Below, in pieces: positions 48,441 through 59,560 of a stretch of DNA of 64,000 nt (positions within the stretch are counted from its first letter, which is position 1; each line of letters opens with the position of its first letter). The position numbers and the translations under genes are program-made. The stretch comes from Rotaria sp. Silwood1. Its lineage: Eukaryota; Rotifera; Eurotatoria; Philodinida; Philodinidae. The stretch lies in NCBI GenBank assembly GCA_905250075.1, contig CAJNOP010000128.1, positions 434,005 to 498,004 on the forward strand. Reading direction: 5' to 3'. The notes under the pieces were generated by a model. The model did not search any database. It had not been told where the DNA came from and saw only the letters and a list, made by a program, of their open reading frames with translations.

Positions 48441-50985
48441 TATTTTGATTCAATAATTCTAACTGTCACAAAAATGTATTTTTTTTATGAAAAAAAGAAA
48501 AAGCACAAAAAGTGAGCTTTGTTTTACGAACTTTGCTAGAAAATCGTATTAGAGGCTCGACTACAATTCATATTATTCATTTGAACGTTCCGCACTTTGT
48601 AGATCTTCGATTAGTGGTTTGAATTTATAGCTGACACTTGAAAATTCACTGTAACTGTAAACAACTTACTAGATAGGTTTATTCTTAAGAAGGTCGATTG
48701 AAAACCTGGCAAAAAAAAACAGATCAGGAAACCTTGGAATATATGATTCGATGCAACTTCATCTCCTTTTTCGAATGGTGAAAACCACAGTTCTCTATCT
48801 TGTTTTTATCAAAAGTTATTTGAAAAATATTCATTCATATTTTTTAAAATGAGCATTATTATAACCCGTGACAAATGCGAACAAAACAGATCTTATCGAA
48901 ATTTTATTATTATGATATTAGTTGAAGAATGATCAAATAGTATAGAAAAATGGAGCATTCTTTCTTCGATCAGACTATGTAAAGAGAAAGTTTCTCTAAG
49001 CTTCTTATAACGAATAGAAGTGCTACTGTCACTACTTTTCGATTGCCCTAAGTATGATAAATAGCTTTGTTCTCAAATCTAAAGATAAAAGTGTCTTCGA
49101 AAACTTTTTATTCGATAGACCATTCATACACATTCATGGATTTTTCATTTCGTGCTTCAGTTGAACTGAACCAAAAATTTTTTAAAGATTTAATCATGGA
49201 CTCTACCGATTAGAAATGCAATCACCTACAGTTGATTTTCTTCGGTCCAACTTCACTTATTTTAGAGTTTAGTAGTTATCTTCGATTCTGCTAACAATGA
49301 ATACTATAGTTAAAGTTCATTGTGATATCTACTGTTTTAAGAGAGTACTCAACTATAGGAATCACTCACATATCAAAGATAGCTAAAAAATCGATTGATA
49401 ATCACATTCCTCTAGTTGGAAAAGAGCTATATACTGATGGATGATGCTTTTTTTTTTAACTCACAAGACAATGGCAAATTTCTATCAAAATCACAGTTTT
49501 GTATTATTGTGAGTGTGCTGAAAATCATCTGTAAGAGTTATATCATAGATTTATCGTCATCATTCCATTGATTTAAACTAAGAATCGCTCGAATGGTAAA
49601 ATCAATAAAAATACTAAAATAAACGATAAAGATCGATTTTCAATACATCTAATAACCTTTATTGTGAAGACATCTGAATTAGACAAAATCTCTCGATTTT
49701 CACCATAAGTTTTCCATTGCATTCGTTTGTTTCACGACTAGATTGATTACTGACAAACAATGTATCAGCTAATAACGATTACTAGAAGGTCGATAACCAA
49801 TACGGTGATTTACTTAATTAAACGGATAGAGAACTAGAAATTATCACAGTATTATGTAAAATGTTATTTATGATATATAAACTGCTATTTTGAACAAAAA
49901 TTGACATCTTTCTGGAAAAAAAATGGCTTACAAAGGTTAAATTGCACGAATTATTGGTTATTGATCGAGTGGAATTCATCGTTGGTTTCAATAAAGTGTA
50001 GATGATAGATACATTCTTGCCAGAATAAATAGCAACCATAGACTCGGATTCGAATATCAAGTATCTTGCTTGCTCAAATAATTATCCTTTCTACAAAAAC
50101 ACCCAATCCTATCTCTTTTAGTAAAATTCAGATAAGTAGAGCGATAATATGAGAGGATTTAGTCATTTACATGTTTATCACAAGATTAAATTAGACGGCA
50201 TTTTTGTCTGATATTTATTTGTCAACATGATTCTTTAAACGAGCTGAGTCATGTATAGATCAAATTGGATAGACGAATACTTATTCTATTTAAGAAACAT
50301 GCTTTTGGCATTGATCCCAATTAACCTGTTGCTATTGTTGACCATAGATTTAGTTCGGTTGGGTATCTACAGTAAGAAGATGGACGTCCTTTCAACAGCA
50401 ACTATTGACTAACCTTGTAATGTGGAATATTCTGTTATATCTTTCCTCTTTTCCTTCTCCATTTTGTATTGTACCATCTATTCTCCCTCCTCTCTTCCAT
50501 CCCTCTCATATATAAGCTCGTGTTGTGTATTAGATTGTGACATTTGGATGTAGTGCACAGTCGAATAAACATCATGCCCACAATGGGATCAAAGACATTA
50601 TATGTGCCTCTCCACTTGTCATTAACGAAACTATATATAGATATATATATGTATATTTTTCGTTACACACACCCGACACCCCACACCCACACTCACACGC
50701 ACATCGACACCCCACACCCACACCCTCTGCCAATTTATTATTCTCACAAAGTCTATGCATCAATTGCCTCTTTGTTGTACTGTTCACCTATTCTATTAGT
50801 TGTCGAAAGTGAATACAATGTATGACTGTATTCTTACAATTCGATTCATCAAGCCATCGCAAAAACACGTAAAAATTCAGATACTCTAGTTCCTAACGGT
50901 TGTATTACAAAAAAACCATACAGATTCATCACAATAATCAAAATGGAAAATATTTAGCATGTGCAAAACTGACGATCGATTTGCA
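48441..50985. other. Gene-poor stretch with repeat fragments
   Basis: Holds a diverged repeat copy at 48.72-48.86 kb (partner in NDUFA10 intron 3) and a CCCACA-rich tract at 50.66-50.73 kb. A TATATAAG box at about 50.51 kb follows a pyrimidine-rich stretch, but no gene downstream of it is supported. Confidence 0.45.
50663..50732 (-). repeat. Degenerate CCCACA (TGTGGG) hexamer tract
   Basis: About 70 nt of CCCACA, CTCACA, CGCACA and CCCACA words in rough 6-nt register. Read on the minus strand this is TGTGGG-like, the telomeric unit I recall for the bdelloid Adineta vaga. It could also be ordinary CA-type low complexity. Confidence 0.35.
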
Positions 50986-52802
50986 TTATGTATTCGTTCC
51001 TTCAGACTTCATCCATGGTTTCGAATCGAGAGGCAATGGATTATCGTTAATAAATTTAATAAGATGTTCAACAATTTCATGTGGCTTCTCTTCCTGTAGA
51101 AAATGACCAGCTTGAGTGATCATAGCATGCGCTTGACCATTAGCACCTGGTATCGACATTTGTAAAAGTTTTTCCGCACCAGCTGTTACCGGATCCGAAT
51201 CAGAGAATAAAGTTAAAAATGGTCGATGAAATAGTTGCAAATTTTTCCATGCATCACGATTATATGGTGATGAAGGATTATCGGGTGTTGTTGGTACCAA
51301 TTGGGGAAATATTAATGCACCAGCTTGATATTTCTCATTTGGAAATGGGGCATTATAGGCAGCAATTTCTTTTGGTTTCATTTCTCGTATAACTGAACGT
51401 TTTATTATCCAACCAACATCCATTTTCGTTTGTTTCAATGCAAACTTTTGCCATCGCAAAAAACCATCGGTAATGGGCCCATCGCCTGTAGGTAACCAAC
51501 CATTTGCAGCAATAACCCGTGCAAAACGATTTCCTATTCCATTTGTACCAACCAATTGTAAACCAATCAAAGTACCCCAGTCCTATACCAGACGTAGAAA
51601 AAAAATGATCGCTTAATTTATCTATTTCAAAGATCATATAATCTTCTTCTTATGGAACAAGCGCAATATTGAGCAACTACACTCTAGTTCACATGCTGAT
51701 ATCCCAATTCTGATACACAGGAATGTCATAATTACTGATACTGATCAGAAAATTCAAAAATGAAAAAAGAAAACGAAATTTCTACTTATAAAACGGACAC
51801 GTCCATCGATTTTTTTGAAAAATACTTCATGTAATTTCAACTGAAAAAATCAAGCATAATTAATCAAATTCATTTTATTAAAATGACCAAAAACTTTGAA
51901 TACTCATCGATACAATGAAATTAATTTGATTTCTGAAATTAAATCGAAGTAACGAAATATTTTTAATCAAATGGACAAAAATAATCATTTAAATGGAATA
52001 GTAGTTTCAGTCTTCGATTTCTCCAATTGTAACAGTATTGTCTTGAGTAGTGCATGTACTGATGAAATTTCTGCTAAGCCATTTCGAATTGAGTTTCAAG
52101 ATAACTTAAAGGTATAAAGTACTTTTCTCAGACAATTTTTCGTCCCTGTTAATCGGAAAGTGTAAAAAATTGAGTTTGACATATTCCATTAGAAAAACAG
52201 TTTGCAGAAATTCCATTGATTGCAACTATCCAACTGCACAATAACATCTAGCGTCATCGACCTTCAAAACATGTACATATTTTAATGCATAAGACTGCGT
52301 CGATCTTACACTGAGCCAGTATAGGGTTGTGTGTGTATTCTTACTTCAGGCTTACCTGGCAAAATAATGTAATGTTATTTAAATTTAAATATTCAATAGC
52401 TTCTTTGGTCCAGTTAACATGTCTTTGGTATGTATAATCGGTTTTATTTATTGGTTTATCCGATTTACCAAATCCTATAAAGTCAAAAGCAATTACTCGG
52501 TATTGTTTTAACGATGGTATAAAATGACGATACAAATAACTCCAAGTTGGTTCGCCATGTAATAATAAAACTGTTTCTTTACTATTCTTGTTTCCTTCGT
52601 CTAAGTAATGTAGACGTAATTTTGTTTTTCCATTGCCAATACAGCCCGGATTTGATAAATCAATATAATTCGGTTTAAAAGGATAATCTAATAGATTGAT
52701 AAATACAGAATCGGGCGTACGTAATATACCAGTATCTGATGACATTTTACGAGCCCAATTTCTAAATGGAACTCTGGCAATAATCGAACGACAGTACTGC
52801 AT
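50986..52802 (-). CDS. Haloalkane dehalogenase (alpha/beta-hydrolase), possibly mitochondrial
   Basis: Two exons, 52356-52802 and 50986-51582, giving 347 residues. Landmarks of subfamily-I dehalogenases (DhlA type): oxyanion motif LLLHGEPTWSYLYRHFIPSL, then VIAFDFIGFGKSDKPINKTD; nucleophile Asp150 in LFCQDWGTLIGL, coded by the first codon of exon 2; NAPFPNEKYQAGALIFPQLV; candidate acid in FSDSDPVT; catalytic His in ITQAGHFLQEE. These enzymes hydrolyse carbon-halogen bonds by an Asp-ester intermediate (family knowledge). The first 20 residues are Arg-rich with no acidic residue, like a mitochondrial targeting peptide; a second Met at residue 20 would give the bacterial length. A bacterial origin by transfer is likely, followed by gain of a 773-nt intron. 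Codon usage is a little less AT-rich than in neighbouring genes. Confidence 0.92.
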
Positions 52803-53078
52803 ATCGGATTCCCTTTGAAATGGTGAATATTTAAGAAAAAAGACGCAACGAAACGGTCGAGATAAGTTACTCTAAAAAATCAAGACGTAAGAAGTATATA
52901 TATAAGACAATCCATTTGTTTATGCAAGACATTTTGAGCTGATTCTGATTTGTTAATACGTATCCAATTTAGACACTTCAAGCATCAACGGATAACCAAT
53001 TTTAGACACTTGAGCGTCTTACTCTCTTTTGTTTGGATGGTCTGCACCAATGAGAAAAGTGCCTTACATTCATCTTTC

Positions 53079-53420
53079 TTAGACACTTTAGTTGATCTGA
53101 GACCTATACATTCTAGAAATAACTAGGTTAAAGACTAAAGGGAATTTTTCGCTGGGGAAATTTTTAGGACAAAAGTCTTAATTTAATTTTTGAACCGCAT
53201 GTTACATTTTCATGTTTAAATAACTCGAAAAAAAGGAAATTATCGTGTAAATGTACAGCATAATTTTTTTCGATTTATTTAAACATGAAAATGTAACATG
53301 CGGTTAAAAATTAAATTAAGACTTTTGTTCTAAAAATTTCCCCAGTGAAAAATTCCCTTTAGTCTTTAACCCACTTATTTCTAGAATGTATGAACCTCAG
53401 ATCAACTGAAGTGACTAAAA
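53079..53420. mobile_element. 342-bp foldback element
   Basis: Near-perfect inverted halves: the left arm runs TTAGACACTTTAGTTGATCT to ATGTTTAAATAA (53079-53225), the right arm is its complement (53273-53418), with a loop of about 48 nt. Differences are single bases. No coding sequence. No clear TA or longer target duplication. Confidence 0.7.
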
Positions 53421-53837
53421 AAACTGTTACAAAACCTACATGAGCACTGAGAATCTATCTTACAAAAATACTCCTGCTTAAAAAAACTTTGTACGCGACG
53501 AATAATCAATATAGTTTGTGGACGGTTATTCTACTTTGGAAATGTTGTTTGAAAAAAAATTAGAGTTCAACTCTAAATTGTTGGTCGTTCAAATGTCGAT
53601 GTTATTAATATTATCTACAAAGAAGAAATTAAATTTTTTAAATACGCATAAGACAAAATCATAAATAAATATGTCATATTTTATAAGTTAGTATGTTCAA
53701 AACTAACTTTAAAGAAAAAACAAATACAGATGTATGAGAAAATACAAAATCCGAAATTCAGCAATCCCAGAAAACTAAAGCATCAGTAAAAGATACAAAA
53801 AAATATACTTATCAAATAATAGATGTTATTACCTTCT

Positions 53838-56833
53838 GCTAGTGCTTTTTTTCGCCACATTGTTCAAACAGCATTTTAAGTAACTTATAAACAGGTGTAT
53901 CATTCAAGTTAATGTATATGATAAGAAGTGGTGGAAGTATTTTATGTAAACCACCAGCAGTAATTGTAACAAGCATTTTATAAGGTAAGTTTCTGATGAA
54001 TATAAATGCTTTTTCATATTGATTTATCGATGACAAGCTAATGATAACCCCAATCATTGGACGTGGATTAGGTAAGTCATTCTAAGTAAATAGAAAAACA
54101 TAAGACATGGAGATTAAAAAACGGTTTTACTAATTGTATTCATGTGCTGCTATACAGAAAATTTTAACACATGAAAAATCGGCCTCAGTAGTCTACATAG
54201 AAACACAAAAAACAGAATGTAATTAATTTACACAAAATAATTACCTTTTCTTATGTGTCAATCCTATATATTTTTTCATAAGACCATCAAGTAAATCACG
54301 TGATTTATATTGTAATTCATCCCGAGTATTTGATTCCGTAATAGCATAAATTGCATGATGAACTAGAAAAAAACCAAAAGCAAGTGTTTTTGATAAAAAA
54401 AAATTTGTTAATCATTTCGAATATTAAAAAGTATTGAACAGCATAAATGAGAAAAAAGGAAATTAGTTATAATAAAAAAGACTTCTTACTGCCTCTTCGT
54501 GAAACATTTCTTGATATTGAAAAACCTTCATGTAGAAATCATTTTTTTTCTTTTTCCAGTAGTCGACGCCTAATTGTATGAGTATTTTGTATCAGTGCAT
54601 GTACTTCGTCGATTGAAATATTGTTTGAAGCTTTGTTTTTAGGTTTTATAATTGAACGAAGGCAAGTGACATCTGAATTATAAGCACTTTGTTTCGTATT
54701 ATATGATTCTTCAACATTATGAACAATAGATTCTACAAAAGAAAAAAAACATCATGTAAAACAATAATAAAACTTACATTTTAAAATATTTTCTGGTTCT
54801 TTTGTGTTGGTCGCTCTGTTATCTTGATAATTATTATTTTCTTTTTTTTCTGAAAACGAACGATCGAAAAATTTCAAAACTTAGATAATATTACCTTTTT
54901 TCTTCTCACAACCACGTGGTACAATGACTTTATGAACAGCAGCTATTGATTGTGATGGTACTAAAATATAACGATAAATAATGAATGCAATATAAATTTT
55001 TCTGTAATACAACAGTGATGCTTCAAATATTAAGTTAAACACAAGTGAAAAAGTATGAACTGGTCTCAGCAAAAGAATACTGAAAATTAAACAAACTGGA
55101 GCAGTATTGCAAAACAGAAGGTCACTTTATTTTAGTGGTTTAAATAATTCTACAAACCTTCTTTCTTTCCTTCGGAGTAGAGAACGAAAAGTTGTACTAT
55201 TGTGTTCTCTTGAATGCAATTCTATGACTAGTGATGCATGTCATGATCTGTACGGACTAAACATGAATGATTTGTCCAGAACAGAAAAGCAAAGTACATA
55301 ATACCTCGCTGGAGCAGTCGATGACTAATCTTCTTTTATTCGTAGACAAAGATACTATCCACACATTTTTCTTTAAAGTTGAACAACTTACGTGAAGTTA
55401 TGTGCATGCGACCATTGTGGTAAATACGGTTAGATGGTACATTTGTTATTAGGATTGGTTTTACAATCACTGATGTAGTCGAAATAGATGAAGGATTAAT
55501 GATTGAAACAGCTGATTGAGTTGATGAAACTGATGAAATTGATTGAGTTCTTGAAGTTGATGGGGTTACAAATGATATTGATGCTTGACGATCATTTTTT
55601 GAGATTATTTTTGGTCTGATGGGTGTGTTGGGCGATGGAGTTGTTACAGTTTGTTCTTCTAAATCAAAGTAAGTGACTCCAAAATTGACACTAATAAAAG
55701 ATGCTTTTATTCAATTTAAAATACTTACCAAATGGATCACGGAGTGAATTTAATGTTTGATTTTTAAAAGATTCATCTATTAATTCTTCAATTGAACATT
55801 CATCAGAAAAATCTAAGTGAAAAGAATAATTATATTTTTTAAGACTATTGCATACAGCTTTCTATTTTTGTCCAAATCAATATCTAAATTATGTGCATGT
55901 TTTATTGCTATCTCTCCATTGACAACGTTCGTGTTTCCTTTGTTATCCGAACTTGAATCAAGTGTTGATGTTCGTGCACCTTTTGGTGTTGGATGAGTTT
56001 TTGAATATTTGAGATTTCATTTTTTTCGAGAAAGTAGACGAGATATTGTATACTGTAAATAGTAAAGAAAAGTTGTTATATGATTATTATTTTTTTTTTT
56101 TTTATTTCCACAAAATGCTTCAATAAACTTACATATGATGCTCTTTCATCAACTCCATCGACACTCTTGTCCAAAAAGTTTAATGCTGGAAATTTTTATG
56201 TGAGAGACATAACAAAGGAATGATGAACTTTTCTTGAAGAAGAATCAGGATATTATTGAAGAATAAAAGTGCATGTTTGTCTTAAAAACTGTTGCTGTAT
56301 CGCTGGAAATGACTCTATTATAAAAAGATAAAGCATAAATATTAATTAAGAATCAGTTTATCTCGTGATTGTAAACCTTGAATTATTAAGTCACACTATT
56401 GTGATAATGATGGTGGTTCAATATTTTCACGCTAAAATAGAAATAAAAACAAAGTAATCTATATAATTGGTAAAATGCAGTACATCACTTGAAAGTAATG
56501 GATTTTTTCTCGAGATCTTTTTGATGAGCTTTTAGCTAAATTTTTATTTAGCATATTATTATAATTGTCATTGGCTGTTGATGATGAAGATGGATCAAGT
56601 ACGAATGAATCTGAGAGGGTTGACATATCGAAGTTCATTTTCAACCCATTTAGTTGACCAATCACTTGTTCATATAACGTGAAATCAAAATAATCACTGA
56701 GTTCAGGATCATAAAATTGTATTCGACAATGATTTTGATTTGAAAATAATGATCTAATTTTTTCAACTATTGAAACATAATCATTACCAATTATTGTAGT
56801 CTTACGACCTTGATGTTCGAATACAATTTTCAT
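53838..56833 (-). pseudogene. Decayed multi-exon gene of a transposon-like pair (PB1-like N-terminus, SAMD3-like)
   Basis: The first exon, 56489-56833, encodes MKIVFEHQGRKTTIIGND and CRIQFYDPELSDYFDF, which reads like a PB1/ubiquitin-type domain, then a Ser-rich stretch. Further exons joined in phase give ENIEPPSLSQ, ALNFLDKSVDGVDERASY, TPKGARTSTLDSSSDN, a long Ser/Thr-rich linker near 55.39-55.66 kb, VHKVIVPRGCEKKK, a helical block with VHALIQNTHTIRRRLLEKE, HHAIYAITESNTRDELQY and a C-terminal block with YKMLVTITAGGLHKILPPLL, ending at the stop near 53.84 kb. In-frame stops lie at 54539-54541 (TGA), 56017-56019 (TGA), 56253-56255 (TAA) and 56396-56398 (TAG). Splice sites are mostly intact. 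I recall a similar architecture in multi-copy SAMD3-like proteins of fish and cnidarians, but cannot verify it. Confidence 0.6.
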
Positions 56834-56870
56834 CTAAAAATAAAACAGGAATTTTATATTTAGATTATCA
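56834..56870. promoter_or_regulatory. 37-nt divergent intergenic spacer
   Basis: Only 37 A/T-rich nt separate the start codons of the two divergent decayed genes, so the pair must have shared one compact bidirectional promoter or had promoters inside coding sequence. Confidence 0.5.
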
Positions 56871-58824
56871 ATGCATTGTCCTATTTGTCAAATCAGTTTC
56901 AACACAATCTCGGGATATGTAAGACATCATCAAGACCTGCATAGTCACAGTAAAAGTTTACGTCTTATTTGTTCATGTGGTGGCTCATTTAGTACTCTTC
57001 GAAGTCTCCAATCTCAGTGAGATTTTTTTGTTCTTTATCGAATTGATTTCTAAAAATATATCATTAATCACTTCTAGTTGGAGTCTATTTCAAACCAGAA
57101 AAAAGGAAACTATTCCTCAAGACAATCAATATCATGAAACCGAAAAGACTAATGAAAAGTTATCAAGTCCAACTTATCCCGAGGAATGTTCAAATATGAA
57201 ATATCGGGTAGAACAAAACGATCAAGATGACGAAAATCTTGAAAACGAATCGTTTAATAGTAGCGAAAGCATGGAGAGCTTGAATGAAGATGAACAATTC
57301 AAAGCATTCGAAAAACGTGTGTTATATTTCTTACTGACCCTTCAAACGGCTTTCCATACATCTGAGGCAGCTATCAAATATGTTGCAACTAGTCTTACGA
57401 AACTTTTTCAGGCTGTTTCATTGAAAAATTTGGTTTGAAATTTTGAATTAATTAATCGCATATATCTGATTTTTTCACAATTTTAGAACGCTGCTACTCT
57501 AGCTACTTGTATAGATCGCCTTAAATCAAAACATATTCGCAAAAAAAGGCCACGGAGTATTTCGAATACATTGAATCTATCGATCGATCTTATCAGGTAT
57601 GCCTTAAATCTATATTGATAAGAAGTTTCCTTTAAAAAAATCTAAATTTTTTCTCTATGATTCAAGAAAATTAAATCAAATAATAACTCGTATATTTTTT
57701 TGTTTTACTTACAGATAATGGCGAAAAACAAAGAAATCAAAATGGTCGATATATCTTTCCAATGGAGTAGCACTCTTGCTTATGAAACAACAGACTATTG
57801 AAGGGAGTATTTTTAGACCTTTATTATCGTTGAATTTATGTAACATAACTTGAATGATTTCCAGAAAAATTATTCTCATTTAATGTATCTAAAACTCAAT
57901 TTTTATACGTGAATTGTAGGGAGTGTTTCCTAACCATCTCAATGCGTTTTTGGAGTTTTGCACAAGAAAAGATTATTTCAAATTGGAACAATTTTGCTTT
58001 GAAGTTAATATATTTCCATATAATGGAGATGAATTAAATTCAAAGCCATATCTTGACCTATCACTTGATGAATTAAAAAAGCAAAACAATTTGGGAATGC
58101 CTTTAATATCAATGCAAACTTTCTACCTATTTATAAATTTATCTTTTATTCTCAAAAACTTGCTCCGCTCATCAGATTTCCCACAGTATCGTGCAATCTT
58201 GATATGTGTGGATATTCTCTCATTATGCTTTGTAACAACCATTAATGCCAATACTCCTGAGCAATGTCTTCTTTCATAAAGATGCACAATGGTGAATTTA
58301 GAAAATTATATCCAGGAAAAATGAAATTCAAATTTCATTTTATGTCTAATTTTCCTACTTTTATGAAAGACTTAGGACCTTTGGCTTATACGTTATGCTT
58401 AGCAACGGAGAGAAAACATTAATTCTTCAAAGGAAATAAAGTTCGAAATTTGAAACATCCATCAGTAATGCTGACAAGACGACATGAACTATGGGTATGT
58501 GTTAATGATCATTGTCAAAATGGTTCTTTGTCATATACGGCACTCTCTGGTGTGCCACATAGTCAACTTGATGATCGACAGCCTATTAATGATGGACAAA
58601 TTCAATATCTTATCCCCAACTTGAAGAATTTACCTTTCAAACCTCTCTCAACATTAAAAACATTGATTATTGGTGGACAACAATACTCGCATGATGCAAT
58701 ATTGAATGTTTCAAGAGAATATTTTCCATCAGTACCAATGTTTGGCAAAATACGTTGGATTCTCTACGATGGGAACAAATGCGCTTTTGTCTATAAAATA
58801 TTTAAAGTCAAAGACTACGGATAA
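56871..58824 (+). pseudogene. Decayed C2H2 zinc-finger, transposase-like gene
   Basis: Exon 1 (56871-57017) encodes CPICQISFNTISGYVRHH and CSCGGSFSTLRSLQSH, two C2H2-like fingers; the final His is restored across a 60-nt intron to exon 2 (57078-57432). That exon is acidic, then helical (FEKRVLYFLLTLQTAFHTSE). Exon 3 is 57487-57596. The next segment, about 57.74-57.83 kb, needs a frameshift near 57768 between GRYIFPME and VALLLMKQQ. After 57920 it reads FPNHLNAFLEFC and YLDLSLDELKKQNNLGMP to a stop at 58277. In a new frame, HNGEFRKLYPGKMKFKFHF and LGPLAYTLCLATERKH lead to a TAA at 58420, then FFKGNKVRNLKHPSVML, and the last block contains GQQYSHDAILNV and VPMFGKIRWILYDG. I recall the LYPG...KxHF...GPL...E-x-KH-x-FFK series from a multi-copy family in fish and cnidarians. 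Confidence 0.6.
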
Positions 58825-59007
58825 CAGCTAAGATCATTTCAAGTGGGAGAAACAAATAAGTTTGATTGCTTTATTTTGGAAGATATGTGTTATAAAAAAA
58901 CATTAAAGGTAGTATCATTCAATGGGTTCTTATATGTTCCTTTTCATCCTTATCGTAAATCCTTTACTATTCTATAATTACTGTTTCTCTTTTCTCTATC
59001 TTTTTTC
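58825..59007. other. 3' flank of the decayed gene
   Basis: AT-rich sequence without terminal inverted repeats that I can match to the region near 53.8 kb. Confidence 0.3.
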
Positions 59008-59560
59008 TCACTAATAAAAAAAAACTCCTCTTTCAAATGAAGACTAATAGATAAAATTGAATATCATTTAAAAAGGAGTTACAATGAAATGAGAAACATC
59101 TCAATTCAAATATAAAACATACTTACTTTAAATCAATAAATGCAGCACAAACGAATAATATATAAATTTATCTGATTGACAAAGTAAAATATATAATGCT
59201 GAACAAAAAACAACGATGAAAATATCTAAATGAAACAATATATAGATAAAAATAAGACGTTTAATAATTTTTTATTTTCACTTACCAAAAATAACAAGTT
59301 ACTTTGTTTCTTAAAATGAAGAAAAGTAAACAAATAATAATAATCATTAAATATGGAGGAGTTCAAGCCAAAAAAGACAACCAGTTCAAATCAAATACAA
59401 AATGTGACTAGTTTAGAAAAAAAATGAATACAATATAGCGAATGATATATAAATTTATCTGATTCGCAGGGAATAAAACGATGTTGAACGAAAACAACAA
59501 TGAATTATCTAAATGAAATAATACGTTAAAAAGAAACTTAGAACTGTTGGTTATCGTGGC
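59008..59560 (+). repeat. Tandem duplication, two units of about 280 bp
   Basis: The units run 59008-59279 and 59280-59560. Shared blocks are CACT(T)A...AAAA at the unit start, GGAG-TTCAA near the middle, ATATATAAATTTATCTGATT (59159 and 59448) and ATCTAAATGAAA (59224 and 59509). The copies are diverged and the order is conserved. The function is unknown. Confidence 0.6.

Noticed and set aside
50537..50825. Three overlapping frames around the CCCACA tract
   Set aside because: Created by low-complexity repeats and present on both strands.
55107..55301. 64-codon plus-strand frame
   Set aside because: Antisense in the intron region of the decayed PB1-like gene; no domain.
57017..57077. Apparent nonsense codon after the second zinc finger
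   Set aside because: CTCA|GTGAGA ... CTTCTAG|TTGG is a good intron that restores the finger's His, so it is not a disabling mutation.
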